Position numbers and translations under genes: made by a program. The notes below the pieces were generated by a model, which worked only from the letters and a program-made list of their open reading frames with translations, made no database searches and was not told the DNA's origin. DNA of 64,000 nucleotides, from contig VJWN01000012.1 in the NCBI GenBank assembly GCA_007644065.1, forward strand, positions 299,758-363,757, written 5' to 3'. Every line of letters begins with the position of its first letter. Position 1 is the stretch's first letter. Origin of the DNA: Margaritispora aquatica. Its lineage: Eukaryota; Ascomycota; Leotiomycetes; Helotiales; Discinellaceae. This document shows, piece after piece, positions 44,020 to 56,953 of the stretch.

Positions 44020-46655
44020 CTAGATGAGTTGCTGGAAAGCGCGGTTGATAGGAGAGCGGATGTTTGGAACATCCTTCCAGAAGTCAATAGTGGCAACAGC
44101 ACGCTTGCTGATGCCCTCTGGAGTAAATTCGAATTTCTATTTTCATATCAGTAATGCTCAAAACACCTCATTCAGGCTCACATACCTTGTACACATCCAA
44201 GTAAGCACCTGAAGCACCAAACCTGTTGATACCAAACTGCTCGTGGGTATACCTCTCCCAGCCCATGGTGGACATAACCTCAACGGACAAAGATGGGATA
44301 CCATCTGGGAGAACGCTGAGTCTGTACTCCTTGTCCTGTGCATCGAAGACCTCGAAACAAGGGATAGAAACGACACGTGCAGTCAGGTTGTGGGTCTCCT
44401 TCAAGTACTTGACTGCGTCAACGCAAATGCCAACCTCGGAACCAGTGGAGACCAAAGTGATATCAGCCTTCTCAGCTTCGTGAACAACGTAACCACCCTT
44501 GATGGCATTTGAAAGGGTAGAGTTCTCGAGTTGTGGGAGGTTTTGACGGGAGAGAGCAATGATGGATGGAGTGTGCTTGGAGGTCAACGCAACATAGTAT
44601 GCTGCAGAAACCTCGTTTCCGTCAGCTGGGCGCCAGACCATGCAGTTTGGCAGAGCACGGAAATGAGCGAGAGTCTCGATAGGTTGATGAGTTGGGCCGT
44701 CCTCACCGAGTCCAATGGAGTCGTGGGTAGCGACCCAGATGACACGGACTTGGGAGAGAGCAGAAAGACGGACGGCACCAGCAGCATAGGAAACGAAGTT
44801 CAAGAAAGTACCACCGTATGGGATGGCCAATCCGTATGCAGCAAGACCGTTCATGACAGCGCCCATGGCGTGCTCACGTACACCATATCTGATGTAACGT
44901 CCACTCCAGTCACCAAGTCCAGTGGCTGGTGCTTGGAAGTCAACAGCTTCCTTCCACCTGGTCAAGTTTGAACCAGTCAAATCTGCGGAACCACCAACCA
45001 ATTCTGGGACAACATCGTGAATCTTCTGGAGGACGATTTCGGAGAGTTTTCGGGATGCAACTGCGGAATCCTGTGGTGAGTAAACTGGAAGGCTCTTCTC
45101 CCAGCCTTCTGGAAGATCGCCAGTCAAACGACGCTTGAGATCAGCACCCTCAGCCTTGAACTCTTCTGAGTACTTCTCGATCATTGCATTCCACTCCTGC
45201 TCAGCAGCAGCACCCTCGGCGCCCTTTGCGTGATAAAGATCGTAAACCTCCTGAGGAACAACAAATGACTGCTCAGGATCGAAGCCAAATCTGGTCTTAA
45301 GTTGCTTGATATCGTCGGCCTTGAGTGGGGCACCGTGGACACTGTGTGTACCCTCAAGCTTGGATCCGAAACCAATAGTTGTGCGAAGCTTGATCATAGA
45401 TGGCTTGTCCTTGACGGCCTGGCACTTCCTGATTGCTGCCTCGATGCCCTCCAAATCGTTGTCACCGTCCTCGACGATCTCGACGTGCCATCCATAGGAA
45501 TGGAATCGCATAACAACATCTTCGGTAAAGGCGCAGTTAGTGTCTCCATCAATGGAAATGTGGTTATCGTCATAAATAGCAATCAGGTTGCCCAATTGCA
45601 AATGACCAGCCATTGAAGCAGCCTCGCTTGCAACACCCTCCATCATACATCCATCACCCAAAAATGTGTATGTGTAGTTGTTGATGACATCGTATCCGGG
45701 CTTGTTGAACTCTCCAGCAGCGTGTGCCTGTGCAATCGCCAAACCGACGGCGTTAGAGAAACCTTGTCCGAGAGGACCGGTTGTCACCTCAACACCATCA
45801 GTGTCGTGAGCTTCGGGGTGACCTGGAGTTTTGCTGTCGATTGACTATAGTATGTCAGAAAGGTAGATGTAGAATGACGGGATAAACGCTTACTCGAAAC
45901 GACTTAATGTCATCCATTGTAAGCTTGAAACCGCAAAGATGGAGGAGAGCATATTGAAGCATGCAGGCGTGTCCGTTACTGCCATATTGTTAGAAGACTT
46001 GTTCAGATGCGATCCAACTTCACCAGGTGGTGAAATGAATGTCCGATAATAACGCATCAAATCAACTCCACAAAAAGCCTCTCTCGTAGGAGCTGCTTTT
46101 TCTAGCGAGGTTTTCTTAACCATCCACCAGATCTAGCTGGGCTCCCACGGTTCTTTTGCTTTTTCCCTTCCCTATCTTGAGCTTCACAAGTGGGGTAAAG
46201 CACCTCCGCAAAACGCATTGAATGAGAAAGAAAAGAACGGCAGGCTTACGAGAGAACAAATCTATCACGATCAACCCATTTGGAGTTGTTTGGGTTGTAT
46301 TTCATAATCTTGTTGAAGAGAACGTGAGCAACTGGTGCCATTCCCCTAGATAGATGATTAGGACATCTGCAAGCTTGATGGGACAGGAATTGAGCTCACA
46401 TAGGTGCACCAGGGTGACCAGAGTTGGACTTAGCAACAGCATCGGCCTGTGAGGATTTGATTAGTTTGTGTTCGCATTCATTGTGTTGGTTGATGTGCTC
46501 GCTATATTGAACACCGGAGGCGATGGAGGGGGATGGAGGGGGATGGAGGGGGATGGAGGGGTAAACATCAACAAACTGAGGGGTCATTAAGGTATACTTA
46601 CAGACAGAATGCGGATGGTGCTGATAGCCAGCTGATCAACATCGGTGTATGGCAT
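44020..46655 (-). CDS. TKL1: Transketolase
   Basis: Thiamine-diphosphate enzyme of the pentose phosphate pathway that moves two-carbon units between sugar phosphates in the cytosol. Six exons (46655-46602, 46446-46400, 46345-46250, 45978-45894, 45844-44186, 44136-44020) give 2058 nt and 685 residues, the usual size. The start [18 protein letters not shown] is followed by [20 protein letters not shown]. The cofactor motif is [20 protein letters not shown], and the acceptor-side stretch is [27 protein letters not shown] and GFTPEG-like [12 protein letters not shown] complete the C-terminal domain. Intron 1 carries a 10-bp tandem repeat (separate entry). All donor sites are GTAAG, GTGAGC or GTATGT. 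Confidence 0.97.
46521..46561. repeat. Tandem 10-bp minisatellite in transketolase intron 1
   Basis: About four exact copies of GGATGGAGGG on the plus strand. It lies within the first intron on the transcribed strand as CCCTCCATCC. Copy number may vary between strains. Confidence 0.9.
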
Positions 46656-47796
46656 GATTGCGGTTTGTAGAGGTGAGTATTATTGAAGAGACGATCAATG
46701 TGGTTTGGAGGAATGGGAATGGGAAGAAGAAGGGTGGAAATCAAAAAGGTTTTAAGTTTCCTAGAGACTGTGACGTTTGGGTTGTTGGAGTGGGGCAATG
46801 TTTTTTTTGGCGGGACGGAGGTGTTGTGGATGGTGGCAGAGGTAGAGGCATGGGCAATGCATGACGGCCATCACGGCGCACTGTTTTCCTTCCATCGGAG
46901 CCCCCAGGAGAACTGAAGCTTGATCTCGACTCCGAACTCAAACAAAGCCAAACCCAGCTACCCAGCCAGAACTGGTAGTCTGCTAGACTGGAAAAGAGAC
47001 GATCTCTAAGCAACCAAGGTCTAGGGCTTCGTCAATGTTGCGTCTGCCATTTGCTCACTCAGCAATATCTGCCATGACAGAACAAGCAAACCACAACTTA
47101 CTACTCTTCTCCGCATTATCCGTGGAATCTTGACCGCCCTGCGAATTCCTTTCCCGGTGTTCTCTTGATGCGAAAAAGAGAGTATTCTCTTTCTAGAAAT
47201 ATACACGAGGTTCAAGGGCGCACACTGCTGGCTCTTGAATCTGCCTGTTCTCCAGCGCACATCAGATTCTCATTATTGTCAGCAAGCAGACAAGAGTCTA
47301 TATGGCATCAAGGAACCGGAAACAATTGTATTTTCCATATTTGCATTCCCATTCCATCTGCCATACAATATGGAGACCTGTTGCGCAGACGGCAAAATAC
47401 AGAGGCATCCTCGAAGCAGCACAACAGCTTGCGGAATACCAACGGCATCAAAAGAAATCTAGAATTGATTGCGATTAACCAATACCTGGAATTTAATACC
47501 TCAGCACGTGGCAATTATCACCCAAGGTGGTCCATCCCACGGCTCGGCGTATCTGAGCAAAGATTCTGCTATTCCCTCGGAATTTCTTGACACCATAAAT
47601 ATGTCTCATCGCATTTCGTTGATTTGCAGCCACTGCAGCAGTGCAGCGGCACCATTGAGTAACGCCTTTTTCAAACTCGAGAGATTCCCCGGAGAAATTA
47701 TATGCGCACGAATCGTGGAAGTTTTTTGTCCCCATATTTTTCTAGGATGATAAAGAATTTGGCAAAACCACTTCACGACAAGATAATATTGATATT

Positions 47797-47827
<31 letters not shown>

Positions 47828-48154
47828 AGACTAGAAGTTCTACAAGTGGCCTGAAGCTATCCTTTGCGATCGCTGTCTAGGTATGTTTGTTCATTATAGC
47901 TAGCAGCTGCTATCCTTTCCTATCACTTCCTACCCATCTCCTGTTCCCCTCCCTGTCCTACCCAATCCTGCCATAGCCCGTCTATCAATATCAACATGAA
48001 AGTTGCTCTATCCTACCGCCATATGCGTGCAGTTGTCAACTTCCCCTATTTGGCCCGAATATATACCGTCCTGTTAAAATGCATGGAGAAACGCGCCTTC
48101 CGTTGTCCATCCCCAACGCCAAGAAGAAACTGACAAGAGACAAGATTTTTGGTT
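46656..48154. other. Transketolase promoter side and bZIP 3' flank
   Basis: The interval holds the transketolase promoter next to 46656 and the 3' flank of the bZIP gene. The longest frame (47165-47590, plus, 141 codons) shows no domain. A CAA microsatellite sits at 47796-47828. Confidence 0.45.
47796..47828. repeat. (CAA)n microsatellite
   Basis: About ten tandem ACA/CAA units, seen directly, in non-coding DNA. Confidence 0.9.
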
Positions 48155-48928
48155 TCAGTCTTTCCTGGCGTGTCCTTCGTCCTGATCAAAGCAGAATGCC
48201 GACACATCAAATAGCAGTGGATCCAGAATCTCCCCTTTGGATTGTTCCCATTCTTTCGAAGAGTAGTGCTTCGACGAACCGGTAGAACTTTCAAGCCTCG
48301 CGTTTTCTTTTCGTATCCTGTCTAGCTCTTGCTTTACGCTCGTATACTCCATTTGTAACGATTCGTACGACCGGGACAAGTCTGTGTGTCGTCCCTCGAG
48401 CTCACCAAGTCGCTGTTCGAGTTCTCGCATGTGCTTTTCTTTTCTATCGCGGAAGGCTCGTTGCGATGCGCGGTTCTGAGCACGACGACGCTGGAGAGTG
48501 TCAGTGGTTGTTCCCGTACCAAGAGAAAGATTGCGAAACTTACAGAATGTACATGGGAAGAAATAGCTTTCTCATTTCCAGAGTTCTTCCTGCGTCGGCG
48601 ATCATGGTCCTCGTACAGACCCTCAATGTCCAATTCAACTGGAATAAGTCCCATTTGGTTCAACCCATCACTGCTCATTGGATATTGCATTGGATACGCG
48701 GGATATGTCATGTAGTTGTTTGCGCCATATAGATTATCAAAACCCTGCTTAATATGGTCAGAACTTTGTACATCTTTTTTCCTCCTATTTTGCACTCACA
48801 TTACAATTCAACGGCGAACTCGCCGATGATTCACTAGATGTACCGTCGTACATGCCTCCGTTCATATCAGGAGCCACCAGGTATGAGTGGCTGTCAATGG
48901 GATTATCGTTGTAGTGACCGGCAGCCAT
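48155..48928 (-). CDS. bZIP (AP-1/KapC-like) transcription factor
   Basis: Exons 48928-48800, 48744-48544 and 48490-48155 give 666 nt and 221 residues. The N terminus is Ser/Asn/Tyr-rich (MAAGHYNDNPIDSHSYLVAP). The basic region RRRAQNRASQRAFRDRKEKH is of the fungal AP-1 type (NxxAQRxFR pattern, here with Ser for one Ala). It is followed by a leucine zipper with heptads through MRELEQRLGELEGRHTDLSR and a helix up to about residue 165. The C terminus ends FCFDQDEGHARKD and lacks the cysteine-rich domains of Yap1-type redox sensors, so KapC-like is a better comparison than Yap1. DNA-binding regulator in the nucleus; targets unknown. The upstream gene-free region is unusually long. Confidence 0.9.
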
Positions 48929-51900
48929 CTTGGATGTGTAGGAGCAGGCAGCAAGTAGTTTGATACTGTGTGATTTTCGGGTGGAAGATCTAGAGGAACG
49001 ACGACTTAGTTAAGAACTTGGTTGGATTGAGGTTCTGTTGAGCTATTGATTCTGAAGTTGCTGCTTGTCACAATGGATCGAAACCTTAATTTGGTGCAAA
49101 ACTTGGAGGGAAGCAGAAGGCTTAAGTCCTTGTGGAGGGAAGCATGGGTTCATTCGTATAACGGGAAGCATATTTCGGGAGAAGATGGCCCTTGCGACCG
49201 AAGACAGCATTTGACAATTCGATCCGCCCCCAAACGGACCCCAGAGAGGCATTGCAAGCAGAGCTGTGGGTGACTGCGGTATCTTTCAATGGTTCACCCA
49301 CCGCCATTATTCGGGACAAAACCCCTTCAGATGATCGATAGATCCAATCATCACCCTAGTGTGAGAGAATTGGAGCGGTAACAGAACTCCCAATCACTTG
49401 CTAGGGGGCCCTTCGCCCAACCTACTATGAAAAGACCAAATCGAGATATCATATGCTGGTCGGTTTCCTATCAGCCAGATTATTTTAACGTGGGAACGTG
49501 GGCTATGGGTTTGATGCCTGTCGGAAGACTGGGGTAAAAAGCTGGTGGAGGGGGGCCAGCCAATCCGGAGTGACCTCCTTTGGATGACTTTACAATCTGC
49601 TCCTTACCTAATTCTCCACCCGAGTTTACACCAGCATTTGGGTCTGCTTACTTCATGCGAGACTTCATCCCCCCTGCCAGTTCTCCTGCTGACATTGCAA
49701 CCAGAAGTCGGTTAAGCGCCCCCAGGCCCAGCCAAAGAGGATACTTTCTTCCTGTTCTTCTCGTGTCCAAGCCCCAAGTCCCGCACTCAATGCAGGCTGA
49801 CAGGCGGAAGGAGAACATGCATCTCTGGACGGCATTAAATCCGCGATACTTTCACACTTGGCACGGTGCCACTGTTGACTTGTCAGTGGACAAAGCCACG
49901 ACCATTTGGTCTTTTAGTCTGGCAGTTACAATCCCATGCTCCGGAACGACTCTCGGCCAGTTTATCACCTATCGGTGACGCCAGAATCGCAAAATAAGGC
50001 ATGCCTGTCTCAATGTACCAGGAAAATTTCTGCAAATATGCACGTGCTTGTGCAGGAGACATCCCTTCAATATCAGATTGATCTCAGACGAGGTCGCTCC
50101 GTGTTCGCAGCTCAGTTATTTTGAGGTTTTGTCTCGGAATGTTAGCTGAATGTGGGAAGCTTGACGAACTGCTTGTAGGTAATAGATACGGGTGGAGACT
50201 TGTTGTCAGAAATGCCTAGCCACAATCTGAAATGTTTCTTTGGTCTATGGTTGACTGCTAATCATCAAAGCACTCGACAACTTGCTCTTTGTTCATACTG
50301 ATTTTGAAGATCTCAACAGTAAGTCGACGCAATTATGCATTTGAGTCGTGCTAAGATAGCGATAAAGCTCGCTGCCAAAGTGTCTCTCCTGCCTTAGCAC
50401 AAGAGTAGCTTGGATAGTAGCGAATAGCTTTGCTTCAAACTAAACGGAGTCCTTGCCCGTTCCGATAGAGGCTTGATAGCTACCTTGCACTAGACCTGTC
50501 AAAAATAGTCAAAAAAGACTTTAACCTAACCTCAAAACTTGATCGGCATCCTCGAAACAACCTATTATTGGCACATACAGAGGTATTTTCAACGTAACTT
50601 TCCTTACTATCTTGAAAACCAAAAGTTTGTACTTATTGTACGGAGAGAGCAACGGCTACAGGCGGGGAATGCAAAATACACTTCCTGCACCCAAATCCTA
50701 ATCGCTGAACAAGCGGCAGCCATGAGCCACCAAGGCAAAGTTTCGTTCTCCCTCGTACTGCTCGCCGAATGAGGCAAACTCATTCTTGTGATCGACCATT
50801 GAGTCATCTCAGAGCCTCGCCAATGACAGATTCGAAACATCTAGCATAGTACAAGGTGCCTCCGCCATGCAGCTTTCACCAGCAGAGGGTGGAAGCCCGG
50901 TCGCGCGGCCAGCGAATCCGTACTGTACTTACCTCCTGTCTTTCCTTGAGCTGCCTTTCTACTGAAGTCTAAATGTCGAACTACGCATTTGGTATTGTGG
51001 CTCTCCTGCGTTGCTTTGATTGCCCACTAGGAAAACAACAACAAACCGGTTGCGATGTCCTCCAGTTCTACATGACCGTGAGGCCGGGCTTTTGCTTGGC
51101 ATGAATGTTTGCTGCTATACCAAGTCACAATGATATTGGTCAATGTGAAGGCTACATCAAAGTGCTGTGTCTACCCAGGTCAAATCACGTTCTGAAAAGC
51201 ATCTAGAGACAGCGATTCAAATCGTACGAGAGTACAGCGAAAGTGGGCTGATTATGACGATCTCCACCTCCCGTTCCCATGAGCATTCACTTAGTCAATA
51301 CGTCTGCAGGTAGGCCCTGAAGATCATGACTTTTGTCATGGCTTGGCTCTCCTGTCTGATGAACCGTGCTGGGAACCGACAACCCCGGACTACGTTTACG
51401 ATTTTATGAGTCGAGATCCTGGGAATATGGATAGCAATTTCCTTCTGGAAGCTCTGCTACAGGGGATAGCTCGTACTCACATCAAACCAATTTATCCAGT
51501 ATACATTTGGCGAAACTTGCGCCGACTTTTGTTCTGAATGCGGTTGACAGTTAGCCGTCTTTCTGCATACAATCCTAGCAATAAGATTTGATGCTTTTGT
51601 CGAATTTGAGGACTTTCAATCTTTATCTATCGCGAGTACCGGATATCTATCAGCTCTTGCAAAAAAATTCAAACCAAGAGTTGTCGTCTAAGCTATCACA
51701 TTCATGGATCGTCTTATTTTTCCGGTTATGGTCGTGTTTTTCCATTCTTCCTCATTCATCTCCGATCGATTTCGATGTTTATTCACAAACCAGGCAGAAA
51801 TTCCGATCTCTTAGGTGCCTACTCGTAAGGTTAGTGTGCATATGTCAAAGAGAGCTCTGAAGTTCCAGAGTTATCTTGGACCACTAGGTAGCCTCTATAC

Positions 51901-53741
51901 TTCAATTCTCTATTAGCACATCCAACTCAAGCTTCAACCGCAGACGTCTTTTGGATTAGGTCCAGGATGAACAAAGCCGTCCACAAACCCAGTGATATGA
52001 CACATTACAATGACATCAAGAACATAGCAACAAGCACTGCTGACTCGATAGATAAGATACCTTCGACTGATCCTTACAGTATTCCCAGCCAACGCAGAGT
52101 ATGACGAAATGTCTCCCAACGATCAAAATCACCAATAATCTAAATGTGCAACGCACAGGACGCACTCATAAACTCTTCTCCCATTCCATCCATCCCATCC
52201 ACTGCCTTCAAACTCTTGGCATGCACTCCCGTTTAGGCGACGAAGGTTGACGTTAATATTGCCTGTCTTCGTGGGTTCCCCATCTGGCTAGCAACCTTAA
52301 TTGCACCACCAAGGCAACAATAGCCTTGCCAAACCACACACCAATGTCACATCAAACCAGCGATTAGATTTACTCGCATTTCGCACCTGCTCACCTCAGC
52401 ACCTTCTTTTCTGTCTCGCGACGGGAATGCTGCTGCGTCGACGCCTTCTCTTTGGCATCCAATCGGCGAGTCGCCCTCGCACTCATGGGGCAGGGTATGG
52501 TGCCAATACACGGGTCGTCTATGTGACTGCAAGACTGCATCCTTCCTCTCATTTTGCACATTCGCCATACATAACTCGGAAGGATATGGAAGCAAAGAAG
52601 CAAGCATGAATGTCTATCACTGCCTATCAAATCGGGGATAGGCTATCATTGGGCCAATGAGATATCTCCAATCTTAACTCTTCGAATATCAAATTATTTT
52701 TCCTTTGGCTTTAGAGCGTTCGACATCCATTCAGCCTATTTAACAATGCCAGCACAGTTTCACGTACAATCACTGCTGTGCTCGAACATGAATTAGGAAA
52801 GGATCTGCAAAGGGAAAAGGAATCTAGGTCTTTCCCTTTCCCTCTTCCTTTTTCCTTTCTTTTCTCTTTGGCCGCCTATCTTCAGGCTGTGCTGTCTTTG
52901 TTGCAGATAACTTACTGGAGAGGATAAGGTATGTTGGGGGAGTTTTCTTTTGGGAGAAATGCGATCTGATAGGCCTTTCTTTGTGATTGGTTCTTCGGTG
53001 TGACTTTGGGGGTGGTTTTTGGGGGCGATTGAGAGAATATGGAGAAAATGTTTTGGTGCACAGATACGAATGTGCAGCTTGCAAGATAGTGTCGGGTATC
53101 TTTGAGACTTTATCTTAAGCTTTTCTTCTACATTGGCAACCACAGTCTGTGTTTTGAGAATGGCAATTAGGACTCGTCCTCGTTGGAAGCAAGATAGGCG
53201 GAAACGTGTTAGCATAGAGCAGTACCCTTTATCTTTCCATGTGTACCAAATACCTTGCATATTAGGAAGATGCGAGGTTTGCCTGTCTACAAGGAAGGAG
53301 TTTTGAAGTTGGTAACTAGACAATCCCTGGTTATCACAAAATGGAGCTGGGCTTCTTGCGTTTAATGATGAGAACGGATATATTCAATGCCTTGCATTGT
53401 GTCATCTCACAGTAGTAGCACGGCAAGAAATCAACTGATACAATATTTAGGATGGAATACTCGGTTCAAATAAACTTTTTGTGCCTGCGACCTGCCTCGA
53501 TGCGTGTGAATGTAAGTCATGTCCGGTACCTCCCAAAAACAAGACAACAGCAAGTGGGAGGGACAACTGTCAAGCGAGTCGAGTAGAGAACTAAGAACCA
53601 AGAACTACTGCTGCAAACTGCGCAGTCAACCTTCTGCATTCCATGCCGCTCGCTTCCCAGTGCTTCCCCCCCCTTTCCCAATCTTCCACTCTCCTGACGT
53701 ACTCCCCTCAGTCCTGAGGCGCGAATCAGAACCGACGTCCC
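48929..53741. other. 4.8-kb region without a supported gene
   Basis: Upstream of the bZIP gene and downstream of the decarboxylase-like gene. The longest frames are 176 codons at 53323-52793 (minus), with a Lys/Arg-rich end, and 132 codons at 49580-49978 (plus). Neither has a domain or believable splicing. No RNA gene, repeat or transposon end was recognised. Such long upstream regions are common at regulator genes and may hold control sites or non-coding transcripts. Confidence 0.45.
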
Positions 53742-54810
53742 TTAATGGCCGGATCCAACATCTTCGGGACCAGTGATGCTGTTCTTCTCTCCCACTGCCG
53801 TGTGATGACATGTTAGCAACCGCTCGGTTTTGTTCGTTCATGTCTTGGAATGAAGGGTTGAAAGCTGGGGGACGGGAAAAGCGGCCTGGCAGTTGGAATT
53901 GGCTGTTGATGACTTACCATCTAATGCTACGAGGAAGCGGGAGACGCAGTTGTATGCCGCGACCTGGATTTTATGTCAGCCACAGTGCTTGTCCATATGT
54001 GCTTTCTCTCCTGTTCACATCCCCTTATATCTTATATTTCACCCAGCTAAACACCAAAACCCCACATTAACTCCCTCCCTCACCTCGCTTGGCCAATGAC
54101 CAAAAAGGGTTATTCAAACAACAACCTAATACAACACAATGAAATCACATACCGTAGCCGTGATCTCAACTACCTCTTGGTCTGAGAAGTGTCGCTTGAG
54201 CTCCGCAAATACCTCGTCCTCCACCTTGACATCTCGGGTCATGGAGTCAGTGTAATTGACCACCGCCCACTGCTTGGCACTGAGAGCATCCTCCTCAGAC
54301 GAACTGCCGCCCTCGGCGCTAGGGTTGGGTTTGGCGAGGAGCTTCATGCCTGCTTCATTAACCCCGCCGGCTTTGGCGAGAGGGGCGCTTTGTGCTTGTT
54401 AGCCTAGTAGCCAATATAGTACCTCGCAGTTTCAATAACAGTGAAGCGGGAACTTTCTCGCTTGAGCCCTGGCTCATCCCACTTGACATCACTCACCCTC
54501 AAGCATGATACAACACAACACAGAAAGGAAGGAACACATACTGGTGAGCCCACTCATACCACGCCTCGTTAATGACCGCAACACGACAGATTGCAATCTC
54601 CCTCACATCATCGGCGAGACTCGTCTTCGTCCGGATAGCTCCTAGAAAGCTATTCCATCCATCGGCCACATTAGGCGAGTGCAAGAGCGTCAAATCCAAC
54701 GCTTGAAGGGGTCGGGGAGCCCGTCTTGCCCGCACGCGCTCCACTATCGCCTTCTCCTCTGGAGTGGTGAAGGTCTGTGTATCCTCGGCATTGGTGTATG
54801 GGAGACGCAT
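53742..54810 (-). CDS. Carboxymuconolactone decarboxylase (CMD/AhpD-like) family protein
   Basis: Exons 54810-54542, 54387-54153, 53963-53918 and 53794-53742 give 603 nt and 200 residues. Early residues read TPEEKAIVERVRARRAPRPL, typical of fungal CMD proteins. The core helix reads LADDVREIAICRVAVINEAW, then EWAHHAPLAKAGGVNEAGMK, where the splice joint completes the conserved HH pair. The C-terminal half has FSDQEVVEITATVAAYNCVS and RFLVALDVGEKN. The AhpD CxxC redox pair is absent, so peroxidase activity of that kind is not expected. The catabolic decarboxylase role of bacterial relatives cannot be assumed either. The last two exons are small (46 and 53 nt), and their splice joints restore family sequence. 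Confidence 0.88.
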
Positions 54811-56117
54811 TTTGGATGCAGGGAGGAGGGAATAAGGATTTTTGCGTGCTGGGCGCAGGTGGATTCCTGGTACGAGGGAACGAGAGGCGAATGCTGACTA
54901 CGTACCGTTCTCCTTCGGGCAGAACAGATTGTACAAGGACCGGTTGCTGGATGGTGGTATGGGAAGGAAGAAGAGCTGCTGCGGCTCCTGTGAGTGGCTG
55001 GAAGGCGGTGTTGAGCGGTGAAGGATTTCCTCACCACGTTTATTTCTGCTTCAAGGGTATACTGCAGGTGCTCCTCAAAGTGATTGTTTTCGTCTCTTGG
55101 GTAAAATGGCTGTGAGGGTAACTTTTCCTTAAATAGGCGCATCAAATGCACATGTCGGTGCGATGCCCGAGTTGCGGGGTTGAGGCAGGAATGTGGGGCA
55201 ATGCATCGGTTGCGTTGGACATGTTGCTGCAGAGGAGCATAGATCGGTTGTGTTGTCAGCAGAATATGGATGACTATTTGCATGATCGCTTCGGGCTTTG
55301 GGATGCTTTGGGATGGCTTTGGGATAGGAAGTATTTAGGTTACCTTCTGTATTGGGATGCTGAGTTATGTAAGTGAGTATATCTAGTATCTAGCTACCTT
55401 ATGTAAGTCATGCATGCTATAGGTCTGTTCGGTTGAGGAGGTTTTTCCGCAAGAGCGGATGAATATGTCCTTCTCCTTCTCCTTCTCTCTTGTCGAGGAT
55501 CCCTTCTTCCTTCTCTGTCGAGAATTTGTTGCGGCCAATGCTATCAGTTGCTGGATAGTAAGGTACCTTATTCTAATGGCATACACTGAAGGCTCGTATT
55601 ATTCTGTCCGAATTGCAACACTTGTTTCACTCACCAACAGATAACACCTCTGAGATAAAAGCTCCTATGCTTAGCGAAGTGCCTTGCACATCCGGCATTG
55701 CTGTATCCTGTTGAGAACATGACAGTTGGGACACTAATCCAATTGGAATAACAGATCCAGTCACGACACTGCCTCTGTTCATCGCCACCCCCAATTCTTG
55801 AAAATACAAAATCGAAATGTCATTGATGCCAACAATAGAAATACTAGCATACACGGTCGAAAAGGACCAACTTGGCTGCCATCTTTACTCTATGCACGCA
55901 TCAAAAACGCCATTATATCTGTTGAACAAGCAAGAGTACACATGTTTTCGGCCATCACTCAGCCTCTCCCACAACCTGCCCATAGCCCATAACCCCCAAT
56001 TCCATTCTCTAGTCCCATAGTCCGTCACCAATATTCACAATAAGTCATCGTCGTTGAGGAGATATGTGGCTTGTCAGTTATCTCTGGATCCTCCACGTCT
56101 TCGCCATAGCGTCTCAT
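54811..56117. other. Intergenic, CMD gene promoter and VMA3 3' flank
   Basis: A 179-codon frame on the minus strand (55283-54744) lies mostly upstream of, and partly overlaps, the CMD start in another frame. It lacks features and is taken as chance. A TCCTTC run at 55461-55480 is the only repeat seen. Confidence 0.45.
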
Positions 56118-56953
56118 TTAACATGAGACATCCAAGCTGGCCTTCGAGTTCATGAGAAGGGCAACAATCAGGCCATAAAGACCTACCAATAGTTAGTTAG
56201 ACATTCTTATCAGTCATCCAAAATATGGCTTACCCAAGACTTCTGCGAAAATGAGGATAAGAATCATGCCGACGAAAAGACGGGGCTGTTGTGCGGTACC
56301 ACGAACACCAGCATCACCGACAATACCAATAGCAAAGCCAGCAGCCAAACCTGCCAGACCGACACTGAGACCGGCACCAAGCTGGATGAATCCGGTGTAG
56401 AGAGGAAGTTCTTGCTTCAATCCATCGGAGATCAAAACCGACACGACGAGACCGTAGATACCAATAATACCAGCCATAATGACTGGGACAATGTCTGTCA
56501 TTTTTGTCAGTCCGGTATCCCAACTCCACTATCCCTTCATAGCTTACTCTTAACGATCAAATCTGGGCGGAGGACACCCATGGCACAGATACCAACACCA
56601 GACTTGGCAGTTCCATATGCTGCTCCGAAGCAGGTGAAGACGATGGCTGCAGTGCATCCCATAGCACCAAAGAATGGCTAGATGATAGTTAGTCGGGAGC
56701 CCTGATAAGATGTTGACAATCTAGGTTGAATCGTAGAGCCGCAAGGCAATGTAGGCAAACAAGGGGATACGAACTGCATAGACCGGGCTGAAGTATGAAC
56801 AGTTAGCATACTACTCAATAAGATTTGGTACTCGATTGATATCCGCAGATTTGTTATGATCGCGGTTCCAAGCTTATCTTGACCCAAGGAGATGGAACTC
56901 ATTGCGGGAACTCACCAATAGACCAAAGAATCTCCGATATCCATGGCGACCAT
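56118..56953 (-). CDS. VMA3: V-type ATPase proteolipid subunit c
   Basis: Subunit of the rotating membrane ring that carries protons in the vacuolar ATPase. Five exons (56953-56916, 56787-56775, 56677-56548, 56494-56234, 56182-56118) give 507 nt and 168 residues, slightly longer than the 161 of Neurospora because of the N terminus. The second exon is only 13 nt (CCCGGTCTATGCA) and supplies the conserved CPVYAPFFGAMG start when spliced; its donor is GTTCGT. The four membrane helices include [20 protein letters not shown] and [20 protein letters not shown]. The last helix reads [20 protein letters not shown], with the proton-binding Glu in IFAEVLGLYG. The protein ends [11 protein letters not shown]. 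Confidence 0.95.

Noticed and set aside
47165..47590. 141-codon plus-strand frame
   Set aside because: No domain, no splice context, located in the transketolase promoter side.
52793..53323. 176-codon minus-strand frame
   Set aside because: Longest frame in a 4.8-kb gap, but low-complexity basic end and no domain or conserved start context.
54744..55283. 179-codon minus-strand frame near the CMD gene
   Set aside because: Overlaps the real CMD start in another frame and reads like non-coding sequence.
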